DNA from: Thermodesulfobacteriota bacterium
GTDB taxonomy: Bacteria > Desulfobacterota > GWC2-55-46
Direction of reading: 5' to 3'
Assembly (NCBI GenBank): GCA_030583865.1
Contig: CP129479.1
Coordinates: forward strand, 1,314,744-1,378,743
Length of the DNA: 64,000 nt
The notes below the pieces were generated by a model that was not told where the DNA came from, did no database searches, and saw nothing but the letters and a program-made list of their open reading frames with translations. This document shows, in pieces, positions 16,933-25,315 of this stretch. The position numbers and the translations under genes are program-made. Position 1 is the first letter of the stretch. Each line of letters opens with the position of its first letter.

Positions 16933-17043
16933 CTATCCTCTCGGCCGAGGCAGCATTATTTCCTTCTTTGCCTCTTCCGGGCAGCGTTTCCTGTACTCAA
17001 GCATCCAGAGGCAAGACTCGATGATTTTTTCAGCGTCGTTCAT
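16933..17043 (-). CDS. Small ORF (36 aa) after the tape measure
   Basis: The frame reads MNDAEKIIESCLWMLEYRKR and ends at TAG 16933-16935. It sits between the tape measure and the putative chaperone gene, where phages often encode a second short chaperone segment. The ribosome site is weak (GGAG about 14 nt before the ATG). Composition is amphipathic and helical. It is supported mainly by position. Confidence 0.4.
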   Translation of the reverse strand: MNDAEKIIESCLWMLEYRKRCPEEAKKEIMLPRPRG

Positions 17044-17073
17044 ATATGTTTCCGATCTCCACTCTGGAGGGGT

Positions 17074-18981
17074 TTATTGCTTCGCGATGCGCGTTGCCAC
17101 GAGCTCTACGTCATAGTCCTTGCTCAGCTTCGACATCCTTTCCATAAGCAGGGCTACTGAGCTCTCGTCCAGAAGCTCGATTTTCTCCACATTGAAGACT
17201 ATTTTGGGTCGAGTATCTGCCGGCTCGGTACGAAGCGGTCCGGGATAGGCGTTAGCAGATCCACCTGCATAAGGGGGGTTCGCCATGCCTTCGGCGCTGA
17301 TAGTCTGTCCCGCCGTGGAGGTCCCCCCGGGCTGAGTGGCCAGAATCTGCTGCACACTCGCCATGCCTGCCGCTGTGGCGGCAGTAGCTGCCGCGATGGC
17401 AAGGGCTGGACCGACTACGGGGATAGGCGCAAGGGCCGCATATGCGCCCATTGCCGCCCTGTAGGTTTGTATGGTGGTCTCCCCAATGGCGAAACCCTTC
17501 ATGAGATTGAATGCCTTGCCTCCTTCCTTTCCGGTGAGTACTGTGAGGTTTTGAAGGAGGTTTGCGTTCGCTCCAAACATTGAGGACGCCGTTTGCAGCT
17601 GGAAGGTGCGTTTCTTCTCGGCAAGGCCTATCTCCATTTCGGTCTGGGCTTGCCATAGCTCCTCTTCCGTTGCTCCGGCTTGAGCGAGTAAAGAGAGCCG
17701 TTTGGTGTTGTATTCCTCCTGTGCCCCGAGCTGCTGTTCATACCTGAACCATGCGCGGGAAAATTCGTCATCCGGGCCTTCCTCCTCGGGAGCGCTCAGG
17801 CTCCAGAGCTTTGCCTTAGCCTCCGCTATGCGTTCGTCCTCGGCAAGGGTCTCAAATGTCTCCCTGATGCTGGAGGTCATGGAGTCTATATTCAGCGAAG
17901 TATCCAGTCCGCTTGCAGGTGAGTCGCCTATCATGCCGAGGTCAAAGCCGGTGAGGCCGGTCGAGAGAGAAGGCTGTACGGCCTGGAGGCCGCTCCCGGT
18001 CCAGATAAAATCACCGCTCTCGAAATCTCCGGAAGTTTTTGATCCTCTTTCTCCGCCCCCGGCGGTGCTCAGCTGCTTTCCAGGCAAAGCAGGCTGATAG
18101 GAACTAAGTGGGTACCTCCGGTTGTCTTTCCCGCCCGCCGCGTTCGGGTTTATCCATGCGGCGCCCTTGTCTATCGCTCCGGTTATCGAGTCGAACCATT
18201 CGAACGGCGCTTTGAGGTTCTTCACCGTCATGGCCGCTATCTCAAGGCCGACGTTTCCGATCGCCTCTTTAAGCTGGTTATAGGCGAGCGTTACCTCTTG
18301 GACCTTCCTTTCATGCTCGGTCATTTCATTAACCGCGCCGGAGACCTTCCCTTTGAGTAGGTCCATCGCTTTAGCCGTTTTTTCGGCTTGTGAGGCGTTC
18401 TGGCCGAGTTCCTTGCTTAAGTTTCTTAGTTCAGGTATTAGTTCCCCAAGAGACTCTATGTTGCCGGCCATTGCTTTCCCGATAAGGGTTGCAGCCTGAC
18501 TTTGAGAGATGCTTCTCTGATATGCGAGATCGAAAACAAGGTTGAGGTTCTGGACGGACCCGGCGTAATCGCCTGTGAGGAATATAAGCTGTTGAAGGAC
18601 GGCTGCGACCTCATCGTCCTGGACAAGCGCATAACGGGAGCTCGCCTTGATAACATCCTCGACGTGGCCTTTTAACGAATCGTAGTCAACACCCAGGCTG
18701 TTGATCTGGATCCGGAGCCTGTTCATGGCCTTCTCGCTCTCGAGGGCCTGCTTGCTGGCATCCACGAGCCAGGCGGCAGAGGCTACCACGCCGGCAGCCT
18801 GGAGCCATGCGGCCCTGATGCCCATGATGCTGCCGCCGAGCCCGTCAAGGCTTTTTCCCATTCCCTTGGAGCCGGTCTCTACCTTGCCGGTAAAATCCTT
18901 GAAAGATTTTTCAGCCTGGGTCAGCGGCTTCGAAAAAGAGTCTTGCGCCGCGATCACAACGTCGAGCTTCCGTTCAGCCAT
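17074..18981 (-). CDS. Phage tail tape measure protein
   Basis: This 635-aa protein has the hallmarks of a tail-length ruler. The N-terminus is helical and coiled (FSKPLTQAEKSFKDFTGKVE), with hydrophobic segments (RAAWLQAAGVVASAAWLV). The middle resembles the TMP conserved region (GKAMAGNIESLGELIPELRN). An Ala-rich hydrophobic stretch follows near the C-terminus (ALAPIPVVGPALAIAAATAA). It should fill the tail lumen and set tail length. At 635 aa it is short, implying a short-to-medium tail. No sheath, tube or baseplate gene is seen in the element, so the tail would need helper proteins. Confidence 0.85.
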   Translation of the reverse strand: MAERKLDVVIAAQDSFSKPLTQAEKSFKDFTGKVETGSKGMGKSLDGLGGSIMGIRAAWLQAAGVVASAAWLVDASKQALESEKAMNRLRIQINSLGVDYDSLKGHVEDVIKASSRYALVQDDEVAAVLQQLIFLTGDYAGSVQNLNLVFDLAYQRSISQSQAATLIGKAMAGNIESLGELIPELRNLSKELGQNASQAEKTAKAMDLLKGKVSGAVNEMTEHERKVQEVTLAYNQLKEAIGNVGLEIAAMTVKNLKAPFEWFDSITGAIDKGAAWINPNAAGGKDNRRYPLSSYQPALPGKQLSTAGGGERGSKTSGDFESGDFIWTGSGLQAVQPSLSTGLTGFDLGMIGDSPASGLDTSLNIDSMTSSIRETFETLAEDERIAEAKAKLWSLSAPEEEGPDDEFSRAWFRYEQQLGAQEEYNTKRLSLLAQAGATEEELWQAQTEMEIGLAEKKRTFQLQTASSMFGANANLLQNLTVLTGKEGGKAFNLMKGFAIGETTIQTYRAAMGAYAALAPIPVVGPALAIAAATAATAAGMASVQQILATQPGGTSTAGQTISAEGMANPPYAGGSANAYPGPLRTEPADTRPKIVFNVEKIELLDESSVALLMERMSKLSKDYDVELVATRIAKQ

Positions 18982-19447
18982 AGAGCACCCTCCCTTTCAA
19001 CCTACAAATCTTGAGTATTTTTTTTAGACCTTCGATTCGAAAAGAGCCCCTCTTCCCCCTTACTCTGTTCAGGCCAGAAATCATAACTGCCGGCTGGTGA
19101 GTTCGCGTAATGGCGCGTTCCACGTGGAAAAAATCAGGTGGAAGGGCCGAGATTTTATCCGGGCATGACAAGGCAGGATTTTTGTTTTCGGCAATCATGG
19201 GCAAGCCGTTCCTTATAAGTATTTATTTCTCTTATACTTCTTATTCCTTATTTCTCTTATTATGATAGTAGGATAAAAATCCTATAACTATATAAAGAGA
19301 ATCCCGCCTTAAGCTCTATATGCAAGATATAGGCTCGAAACTCGAAAATCTTGGAAGCGGGGAAAGGCTATCCGTATCCGCCGTTTACAGCCATGATTTT
19401 ACGTATGAAAGGGCATGACGCCATGATTTCCGCTCTCCTTTCGCTCC
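18982..19447. other. AT-rich non-coding interval with 13-bp direct repeats
   Basis: There is no supported gene between the helicase stop and the tape measure start. It contains two copies of TTATTTCTCTTAT (19223-19235 and 19248-19260), 25 bp apart, and a palindrome TAGGATAAAAATCCTA (19269-19284), in a markedly AT-rich patch. These features, next to a P4-type helicase gene, would suit a replication origin or a strong promoter. Neither is shown. Confidence 0.5.
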
Positions 19448-21001
19448 TCAATACAGGTCCGGCCTCAGGCTCAAACCGTAGAACCATACCTGCCCGCCTG
19501 ATTTTTCCTTGCGGAATTTCTTTTCCATAAGCCTGGAGAATCTCTTTTTGCGCGGAGGCTCAGGACCAATGGCTTCTGAGTACCAATCCTGAAAGGCTTT
19601 ATAGACCTCGCTGAATCTCACGCGGTCGTCGCTTGTATCGTCAGGTGGATAACAACAAGACTCAATGAACTCGGCCAGGAGGTCCTCCGTGAAGCGATAC
19701 TCTTCCGTGGCCGCCTTGACTCCCTTGGGCGGGTTGAGCCCCTGGCGCTGCCACTCGATACACCCCCGGACCAGCCAGGCCAGTATACCGGAGGCCTCGG
19801 CCTTGAGCTTCTCCGGTAGTTCCCGGTCCTTGGGGCGTTCGTCTTCGCCTTGAGGGGCGTCTACGAATTTCATTTTAAAAGGGAGCAAGTGTATCCGCTG
19901 CCAAAAGGCGTAATCGTCACCCGGAGCGTGCGGCAGGTGATTCGTAAGAAGGCAGAGGAGGTGCGTTGGCTCAAAGGTCGTCTCATGTTTATCGTAGAGG
20001 TTACGGCCGGTGAGGGTGTCCCCGCTCGATAGCCACTTGGCCTTGGACGTCGAGAAGCGGCGCCCTTCGTCCGTCTCCGAGGCAAGGGCTATCCTGAGGC
20101 CTTTGAGCGTCATAAGGTCCGGCGAGGCGCCGGAGCTCAATCTTGAGTTCCGCTGGTCCAGGAGCATCTCGGACTGGATAGGCTGCACGAGCGGGCCCAG
20201 GGTGTAACGCAGGGCCTCTACAAACGTGCTCTTGCCGTTCCGGCCTTCGCCGTGGAGAACCGACAGGATATGCTCGGTAGCAAGGCCCGTGACGCCGTAG
20301 CCGAAGAGCCGCTGTACATAGGCCACGAGCTCCATGTCGCCGGCGAAGACGTCCTCGAGAAACTTCTCCCAGATAGGCGACGGCGCGTCATAGTCGGTCC
20401 ATTCATGCGGCGCTGACTTGGTGATGCGGTCCTCGGGGCGGCCTTCGCGGAAGCGACCGGTCCGAAGCTCTATAACGCCGTTAGCTACGCCGAGTATCCA
20501 TTGGTCCTTGTCGAGCTCCTCGCCGCAAGCGCTCATGGCCGGCTCCACTATGTGAGCCCAGTCCAGACAATTGCGAGCGCCGCGCAAGGACCTGAGGCGG
20601 TTAACGCGGCGGCGGTAGTCCTTGATCGTGAACTCTATCTTCTTGGCGCGGGCCTCCTGCTCTGAAGCCTCTGCCTGGCGTTGTTCCTCCTTGATCCTGG
20701 CGGCCTCTTCAGTGTACAAAAGGGCCACTTCCTCGACGCCCTGGAAGACCCGGTTGTACACGTCGAATCGCCAATGGTGGCCGCTCCAGATGAACCACTC
20801 GCAGGCGGTCTTATTGAAAAGGTACTTGTCTCGGTTTAATACAGCGAACAGCAAGCCATCCCCGTACTCATTCGCCTGCAGGCAATTATGGATGAACTCC
20901 CGCGGTATGTCGCTCTTTGCGGCTCCTTCAGCTTTTAGTCGCTCGGCCTCTTCCTTGCAGCGCGCCTTCACGGCTTCCGTGATGCTTTTAACGTCCTCCA
21001 T
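19448..21001 (-). CDS. P4/D5-type SF3 helicase (phage/plasmid primase family C-terminal part)
   Basis: This protein of about 517 aa has a D5_N-like region followed by a superfamily 3 helicase core. The core shows Walker A GEGRNGKSTF (about residue 260), the acidic Walker B/B' region (RIALASETDEGRRF), and the sensor stretch LLCLLTNHLPHAPGDDYAFW. A C-terminal D5-type winged-helix tail follows (RFSRLMEKKFRKEKSGGQVW). It should unwind DNA at the element's origin. An N-terminal TOPRIM or archaeo-eukaryotic primase domain, present in many relatives, is not visible. The start MEDVKSITEAVK at 21001 overlaps the upstream zinc-ribbon gene. Confidence 0.88.
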   Translation of the reverse strand: MEDVKSITEAVKARCKEEAERLKAEGAAKSDIPREFIHNCLQANEYGDGLLFAVLNRDKYLFNKTACEWFIWSGHHWRFDVYNRVFQGVEEVALLYTEEAARIKEEQRQAEASEQEARAKKIEFTIKDYRRRVNRLRSLRGARNCLDWAHIVEPAMSACGEELDKDQWILGVANGVIELRTGRFREGRPEDRITKSAPHEWTDYDAPSPIWEKFLEDVFAGDMELVAYVQRLFGYGVTGLATEHILSVLHGEGRNGKSTFVEALRYTLGPLVQPIQSEMLLDQRNSRLSSGASPDLMTLKGLRIALASETDEGRRFSTSKAKWLSSGDTLTGRNLYDKHETTFEPTHLLCLLTNHLPHAPGDDYAFWQRIHLLPFKMKFVDAPQGEDERPKDRELPEKLKAEASGILAWLVRGCIEWQRQGLNPPKGVKAATEEYRFTEDLLAEFIESCCYPPDDTSDDRVRFSEVYKAFQDWYSEAIGPEPPRKKRFSRLMEKKFRKEKSGGQVWFYGLSLRPDLY

Positions 21002-21482
21002 CCTCGTCCATCTCCTCCCCAAAGACCTTGAATTTTCGGAGCCATATCCGTATCGTATCCGGCGAGACGCCGATCATGCCGGCAATGAGCTTTATGTCGA
21101 GGCCGTGTTCCCGGACCTCCATAAGCGCGGCCATGAGGAAGACCTGCCTGAAGGCGAGTTGCGCGCCCTGCAGAAAGGTCCCTGAGACAGCAGTAAACTT
21201 GCGTCCACAGAGCTTGCAGGCACAGCGCTCGCCGGCCCAGAAGTTCCGTACCGCGCCGGGCCCCTCGACCGAAGCCCGGCAGCCTGGGCACCTGGCTTCG
21301 CCGGGGTGAAGGTTCCTGAGGACCCAGGCGCGGCAGGCCGCCTCGTCCAGGAAGTCGACTGAGAAGGCGGCGGCCGCGTCACTTGCGGTAAAATATTTCA
21401 GGGCGCGGGAGGCGTCCTCCACGTGGGCGGCGTCCTTGCCCGAGTTTTCCATGTGGCCTGCTAATGTCCTGTCCTTTTGCAC
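20988..21482 (-). CDS. Zinc-ribbon/HTH protein resembling the IS1595-type transposase N-terminus
   Basis: This 164-aa protein joins a zinc ribbon (CPGCRA at about 65-70, then CACKLCGRKF at about 88-97) to a C-terminal HTH (LIAGMIGVSPDTIRIWLRKF). The ribbon plus the phrase AVSGTFLQGAQLAFRQVFL resembles the start of IS1595-family transposases (CxxC...CxxCxxxFTxxxGTxF). No DDE catalytic domain follows, so it looks like a DNA-binding module put to another use. It overlaps the helicase start by about 14 nt and is likely coexpressed. A role in origin binding or transcription control is inference. Confidence 0.7.
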   Translation of the reverse strand: MQKDRTLAGHMENSGKDAAHVEDASRALKYFTASDAAAAFSVDFLDEAACRAWVLRNLHPGEARCPGCRASVEGPGAVRNFWAGERCACKLCGRKFTAVSGTFLQGAQLAFRQVFLMAALMEVREHGLDIKLIAGMIGVSPDTIRIWLRKFKVFGEEMDEDGGR

Positions 21483-21897
21483 GCTGCCTCGCTTTTCAAA
21501 ATTTTTCAGGGGTATCCCCGTCCGTCACATTTTGCTCAGCTTTCTTTTTAACGCATTTTTGCAAGCCTAAAAAATCTCGGACCGCGCTCGAACTTCGGGC
21601 GTCATTGGACCCGCATTCCCCACCCCTCTGGAAGGACCCGTGAAAATTTTTTGAGCCTTGCCTCTCTATGATTTCACGCTGGCAAGCTGAGTAGGGGGCA
21701 GGGGGGCGGCATAGTTATCAGCTATGCCGCCCTTCAGAGGTGAGGTGCGAGGCTGGCAGCGGGTCATCCTGTCCTGTGCTTCAACACAGGGTTGGTGAGG
21801 TTGATTTCCCTCACGCTGCCGGCCCCATACCTGTTCTCCTCCCTTGCCCTGAAGTCCTGTCTGCAACCAGGGCGATAAACTCTCCCTGGTTTGATAA
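21483..21897. other. Non-coding interval with two hairpins
   Basis: I see no gene. GGGCGGCATAG/CTATGCCGCCC (21704-21732) forms a perfect 11-bp stem, and ACCAGGG/CCCTGGT (21866-21890) forms a 7-bp stem just after the minor-tail gene's stop. Neither has a T-run on the minus strand. The string CTGTCCTGTGCT occurs here (about 21769) and again near 22475. Confidence 0.5.
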
Positions 21898-22467
21898 TCA
21901 CTTCCTTCCTATCTCCCGTTCGAATTCGTGTGCGAGAAGGCTTTCGGCTTTCTCGTGTACTATCTTTTGAGCCGCCCTGATGCCAACGGTCTTCACCATC
22001 GCTACGATATCCGGGCCATACAGTCTTTCAATAGGCTCTCGCATTTTGCCTTTGTACCTGCCCTTTGTCATAGTCCTTGGGAATTCTCCTGTACGCTTCC
22101 AGATAGCTGGAGCTCCCTCGGGGGTGTTGGCCATAAATCCTTTTTTAACTACCTTGCGGCCGCTGGCCTTTTTAACTTTTACAGTGACGCCCTTTCGAGT
22201 CTGTCTGGCGTCGAAATGCTGCAAGCCCGGAGGACGGCCTCTGAAGGCAAGCAGGAATTTCATGTCCTCCCATGATACTCGCTTCACATATAAGCCCGCG
22301 TCGAATCTGTCGCGCTTGATATTGTACTCGCTGCGTACCTCGCGGCTTATGGCCGTCCTTGCCTGAGGCCCGAGCTTGTTCAGGGTACGCGTGGCAATCT
22401 TTTTATACTTTTCGGGATCCAGGGCCTCTTGAAGCTCTTTGAGACCTTTAACTTTAAAGGTAAACAT
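21898..22467 (-). CDS. Prophage minor tail protein Z-like (gpZ) protein
   Basis: This 189-aa basic protein begins MFTFKVKGLKELQEALDPEK. It continues with the pattern ATRTLNKLGPQARTAISREV typical of the minor tail Z family, and ends in a helical tail. In lambda-like phages the related protein joins tail to head. It is flanked by hairpins on both sides. Structural partners such as the head-tail connector are not present. Confidence 0.75.
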   Translation of the reverse strand: MFTFKVKGLKELQEALDPEKYKKIATRTLNKLGPQARTAISREVRSEYNIKRDRFDAGLYVKRVSWEDMKFLLAFRGRPPGLQHFDARQTRKGVTVKVKKASGRKVVKKGFMANTPEGAPAIWKRTGEFPRTMTKGRYKGKMREPIERLYGPDIVAMVKTVGIRAAQKIVHEKAESLLAHEFEREIGRK

Positions 22468-22488
22468 GGCTCTTCTGTCCTGTGCTGT

Positions 22489-22549
22489 CAGGGGCTTCCC
22501 TGGCCTCTCTGCTTCTCACAGATAAGGCCAGGGAAGGGGAAGCCCCCTG
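22489..22549. repeat. Inverted repeat between structural genes
   Basis: CAGGGGCTTCCCTGGCC (22489-22505) and GGCCAGGGAAGGGGAAGCCCCCTG (22526-22549) are imperfect inverted copies around a 20-nt loop, directly upstream of the gpZ-like start. No T-run follows on the minus strand. Confidence 0.6.
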
Positions 22550-22597
22550 GTCCGGCGGGAGGAGTACACCGGAGTTTTTTTATCAACCAAGAGGGAG

Positions 22598-22630
22598 CAT
22601 CCGCCTGGTGAACACCGCACCAGGCGGATG
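22598..22630. repeat. Perfect 13-bp hairpin after the coiled-coil gene
   Basis: CATCCGCCTGGTG and CACCAGGCGGATG pair perfectly around a 7-nt loop, 9 bp after the stop of the gene at 22640-23329. On the minus strand it is followed by mixed sequence, not T residues, so it may be an RNA-stability element rather than a terminator. Confidence 0.65.
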
Positions 22631-22639
22631 GGTATCCCC

Positions 22640-23329
22640 TCAATCCCGTGGAGGTCCGGGATTGCTAAGCCTGTTTAGAAACTCTGCCTCAACCTCCTTC
22701 ATGAGCCCGCGGGCGCGCTCTTCAGCCAGGGCCGCGCCTTGCGGGGTATCGAGTGCGAAGACCTGCCCCTTTTCAGACCGAACCTCGAATATTGACGCGA
22801 GAAAATGCGCGAACCTCGGGGACCCGTGAAAATGCGTTTTTGAATTAAGGAAGGCAGCATACGCCTTTAAGATGAGATCGAGTTGCGGCTGTATTTCGAT
22901 TGTGAGTTCCTCGAGGACATGTTGCCAAAACCGGTGGTCAGCAGCCGCGCGATCTCGGTCAACAACGGACCGCTGCCGCTCCTGGCCCTCGAGGGCGTGC
23001 CCTATAGCCTCCATGAGCTCTGTCAACTCGGCTACCTGAGACTTTGCCCGGTCAGCTTTTGATCTCGCTGCATCAAGGTCCTGCTGTGAAATTTTGCCGA
23101 GAACAAAAGCATCGACCGCAGACCTTCTCTCGCCCTCGGCTCGCTCTGCGGCCGCAGTGAACTCGGGGAATTCCTCCTCGAACTTTCTCCTTTTGCCTTT
23201 GAGCTCTGATAAGGTGTTCTCAAAGTCTTCGACCGCTTGGCGCGAGTCCTGCCGGTCCTCCAATATCTTCGCGAGCTCCTCGCGTTTTTTATTTTGAGCT
23301 GTATTCCTTTTTAAAATCTCTAATGCCAT
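22640..23329 (-). CDS. Coiled-coil element protein, possible scaffold or accessory structural protein
   Basis: The start MALEILKRNTAQNKKREELA at 23329 follows GGAGG by 6 nt. The 229-aa protein is strongly helical and charged, with heptad-like stretches (VEDFENTLSELKGKRRKFEE) through about residue 110. The gene lies just downstream of the major capsid gene. Scaffolding proteins are of this kind, but they normally precede the capsid gene, so the call is tentative. No sequence family is recognised. Confidence 0.6.
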   Translation of the reverse strand: MALEILKRNTAQNKKREELAKILEDRQDSRQAVEDFENTLSELKGKRRKFEEEFPEFTAAAERAEGERRSAVDAFVLGKISQQDLDAARSKADRAKSQVAELTELMEAIGHALEGQERQRSVVDRDRAAADHRFWQHVLEELTIEIQPQLDLILKAYAAFLNSKTHFHGSPRFAHFLASIFEVRSEKGQVFALDTPQGAALAEERARGLMKEVEAEFLNRLSNPGPPRD

Positions 23330-23415
23330 TAGAATCCTCCAATTCGATTTGATTAATGAATTAATTTGGCTCTCACCCGGGGAAACACTGCGGCAGCAGT
23401 CCCGGATGAGAGCCG

Positions 23416-23448
23416 CCCCTTTGGTGGCTGGACGGGCCAGCAAAGGGG
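23416..23448. repeat. Hairpin between capsid and coiled-coil genes
   Basis: CCCCTTTG and CAAAGGGG form an 8-bp stem that extends inward through TGGC/GCCA. It lies between the capsid stop and the next gene's start, with no T-run on the minus strand. Confidence 0.55.
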
Positions 23449-23560
23449 ACCTCCCTGGATGAGGTGAGGGACAGGGTATTAATTAGCTCTCCGGCCCCTC
23501 GTTCTTGACCAGGGCGCGCCTATCAATGGCTTTTGCGGCTGCGTCGATGCGGACCTTGAA

Positions 23561-24610
23561 CTACACGCCGTCCATATTCCACGCCTCTTTCTCTTCGAGA
23601 TAGGGCTCCTGCTCACCGTTTAGAAAGAAGACCTTTATGGTTTTCCCCTTGGGGCCGGCCAGGTACCACGTTTTGGAGCTGTCGGCGTCGAGGCGGGGAT
23701 CGTAGACCCGTGTAAACCTGGTCCCGGCATACGGGTTTGCCCGCGTGGCCGCTTTGTTGTCTCCGGCGAACTGCCCTGAGTTGAAGAATGTCTCGGCCGC
23801 ACCCTCGAGGGCGAGAGGGGCGATAAAGTACTGAGCCCTGATATTGAGGTTTGAAATGCCCTGGAGGTCCTTCTGGAGTCCCATGAGCGCAATGCCCTCC
23901 GCGAGCGTGGTCTCGCCGGGATTTCCGCCGGTGCCTATGTTGTTATGCGCCGCATCGAAGAGCGGGTTGCCATCACCCATCTGGGGGTTGCTTGTGAGTA
24001 CTGCGTATGCTATGTCTCCGATCTTCCTTGCGGCAGCCTCGCCGTGCTTATAGGGAATGTCGGTTAGGGCGCCGAGATCGTCATTGATTATGGCCTGGCG
24101 GGTTATCCTGAAGAGCTTGCCGTATGTGGCGAGTTTGGCGGTCTCCTTTGCGTCAGTAAGCTTGCCGTACTTGTATTCGTCGGACTCGGCTATTTCGTCG
24201 AGGTCGTCGGACTCGGATGCCTTGGCAAACGTATTGGGCTTGAAATCCGGAAGGCTGCCGGGAGCGCACCATATTCTCCAGGTTTCCTCCTGTGTTTCGT
24301 ACCCCTCGAAGAGCATTTTGTTGGCTACGTTCGAGAGGATGGACGGGAAATCGCTCGTGGTGAGAGTCCGGGTCGCTAAATGCTGCTCGGGCGCGAGGGC
24401 GCGGCCCACCATCTCCAAGGCAGTGCCCCCTACGGGAAGACTCTGAAAACGCAGACTCTCGCGAGCCAGTTCTTGCAGGTTGAAGCCTATGAGGTCCCTC
24501 GCTCCGGGGCGCCCCTCAGTCTTCTTGATTTTGCAGGCGCGCATGAGGATCGCGTCCTCCGCGGCCGCCCGGAATTTGTCTCTTTCGTCTCTCGTAATCT
24601 GTGCTCCCAT
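23561..24610 (-). CDS. Major capsid protein, Mu gpT-like / protease-capsid fusion C-terminal type
   Basis: This 349-aa protein matches the C-terminal, capsid half of prohead protease-major capsid fusions and Mu-type gpT. Key stretches are GARDLIGFNLQELARESL (about 35-53), TTSDFPSILSNVANKML (about 83-100), the ITRQAIINDDLGALTDIPY region and the C-terminal beta-rich part. It should self-assemble as a HK97-fold shell. The N-terminal ClpP/S49 protease found in the fusions is absent and no separate protease gene is seen, so maturation would depend on another phage or be skipped. GGAGG precedes the start. Confidence 0.85.
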   Translation of the reverse strand: MGAQITRDERDKFRAAAEDAILMRACKIKKTEGRPGARDLIGFNLQELARESLRFQSLPVGGTALEMVGRALAPEQHLATRTLTTSDFPSILSNVANKMLFEGYETQEETWRIWCAPGSLPDFKPNTFAKASESDDLDEIAESDEYKYGKLTDAKETAKLATYGKLFRITRQAIINDDLGALTDIPYKHGEAAARKIGDIAYAVLTSNPQMGDGNPLFDAAHNNIGTGGNPGETTLAEGIALMGLQKDLQGISNLNIRAQYFIAPLALEGAAETFFNSGQFAGDNKAATRANPYAGTRFTRVYDPRLDADSSKTWYLAGPKGKTIKVFFLNGEQEPYLEEKEAWNMDGV

Positions 24611-24639
24611 TTACTTCCTCCTCTGCTTGTTTATTGTGG

Positions 24640-24843
24640 TTAGAAACAACTCTCTGCCGTCCTGGAATTTTCTATCAACCGGTCAAGATCTCGAATGTCG
24701 AGCTGGACGCGGCCCCCGATGCGTACTACCGGGAGCGTGCCCTTGAAGATCATTTGGCGGAGAGCGCCGGGGGTCCGGCCTAAATATATTGCGGCCTGCT
24801 CGACGCTCAGTAGTCTTGCTGTAAGGGGTTTAGCGGAGGACAT
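24640..24843 (-). CDS. AlpA/excisionase-like HTH protein, copy 1
   Basis: This 67-aa protein has a MerR-like winged HTH of the HTH_17 type (LLSVEQAAIYLGRTPGALRQ, then RIGGRVQLDIRDLDRLIE). Such proteins act as excisionases or as activators of satellite and integrase genes. It is about 60 percent identical by eye to the protein at 27425-27634. It lies 29 bp upstream of the capsid gene and could control the structural genes. Confidence 0.82.
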   Translation of the reverse strand: MSSAKPLTARLLSVEQAAIYLGRTPGALRQMIFKGTLPVVRIGGRVQLDIRDLDRLIENSRTAESCF

Positions 24844-24930
24844 GGCTATGCATCCTCCTTATTTTTCGAGGGGCAAGAAAATCCTGGCGCGCTCGTAAAA
24901 CGCTTCAGTTTTGCGAGCGATCTGTGGCTA

Positions 24931-25212
24931 TTAAAGAGAGGGGATCCTGCCATGAGAACTTCCTCCGTTTTCCATTTCCATTCTCTTTCGTAAGAACATC
25001 TGCGATTTCAGAAATTTTATTGCGTTTGCGAGCTTGATGGCTTCCACCTTGCCGCCGGAATGATAATTCGTGATGTGCTCAGATAAAGCAGGGGTGGAAG
25101 GGAAGACGAAAACGACTTTTGGACCTTCTGAGAGTAACTGTGGGCGATGGCCTTGCAGGACAAGAAATCCCGCGCAGTATGCATCCATCGTGCTGAAGGT
25201 GTTCTCGCTCAT
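24931..25212 (-). CDS. DUF5659-like protein
   Basis: This 93-aa protein has the pattern I associate with DUF5659: FSTMDAYCAGFLVLQGHRP, VVFVFPSTPALSEHI and a helical end with KLANAIKFLKSQMFLRKR. These are found in phages and mobile elements without a known role. GGAGG precedes the start. A minus-strand terminator lies just upstream, so it is transcribed separately from the AT-rich gene before it. Confidence 0.65.
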   Translation of the reverse strand: MSENTFSTMDAYCAGFLVLQGHRPQLLSEGPKVVFVFPSTPALSEHITNYHSGGKVEAIKLANAIKFLKSQMFLRKRMEMENGGSSHGRIPSL

Positions 25213-25230
25213 ATTCGTCCTCCATAGTTG

Positions 25231-25270
25231 AAAAAAACAAAAAGCCAGAAACGATTAAGTCTCTGGCTTT
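25231..25270 (-). terminator. Rho-independent terminator (minus strand)
   Basis: AAAGCCAGA and TCTGGCTTT pair in a 9-bp stem. On the minus strand the stem is followed by TTTTTGTTTTTTT. It ends the transcript of the AT-rich gene at 25316-26215. Confidence 0.85.
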
Positions 25271-25315
25271 ATAGCAACTAAAAGAAAAGCTGTCGCGGAA
25301 TACTGATATCTTTTT

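Noticed and set aside
18974-19204. 76-codon frame upstream of the tape measure
   Set aside because: It has no ribosome site, overlaps the tape measure start and lies in an AT-rich, repeat-bearing gap.
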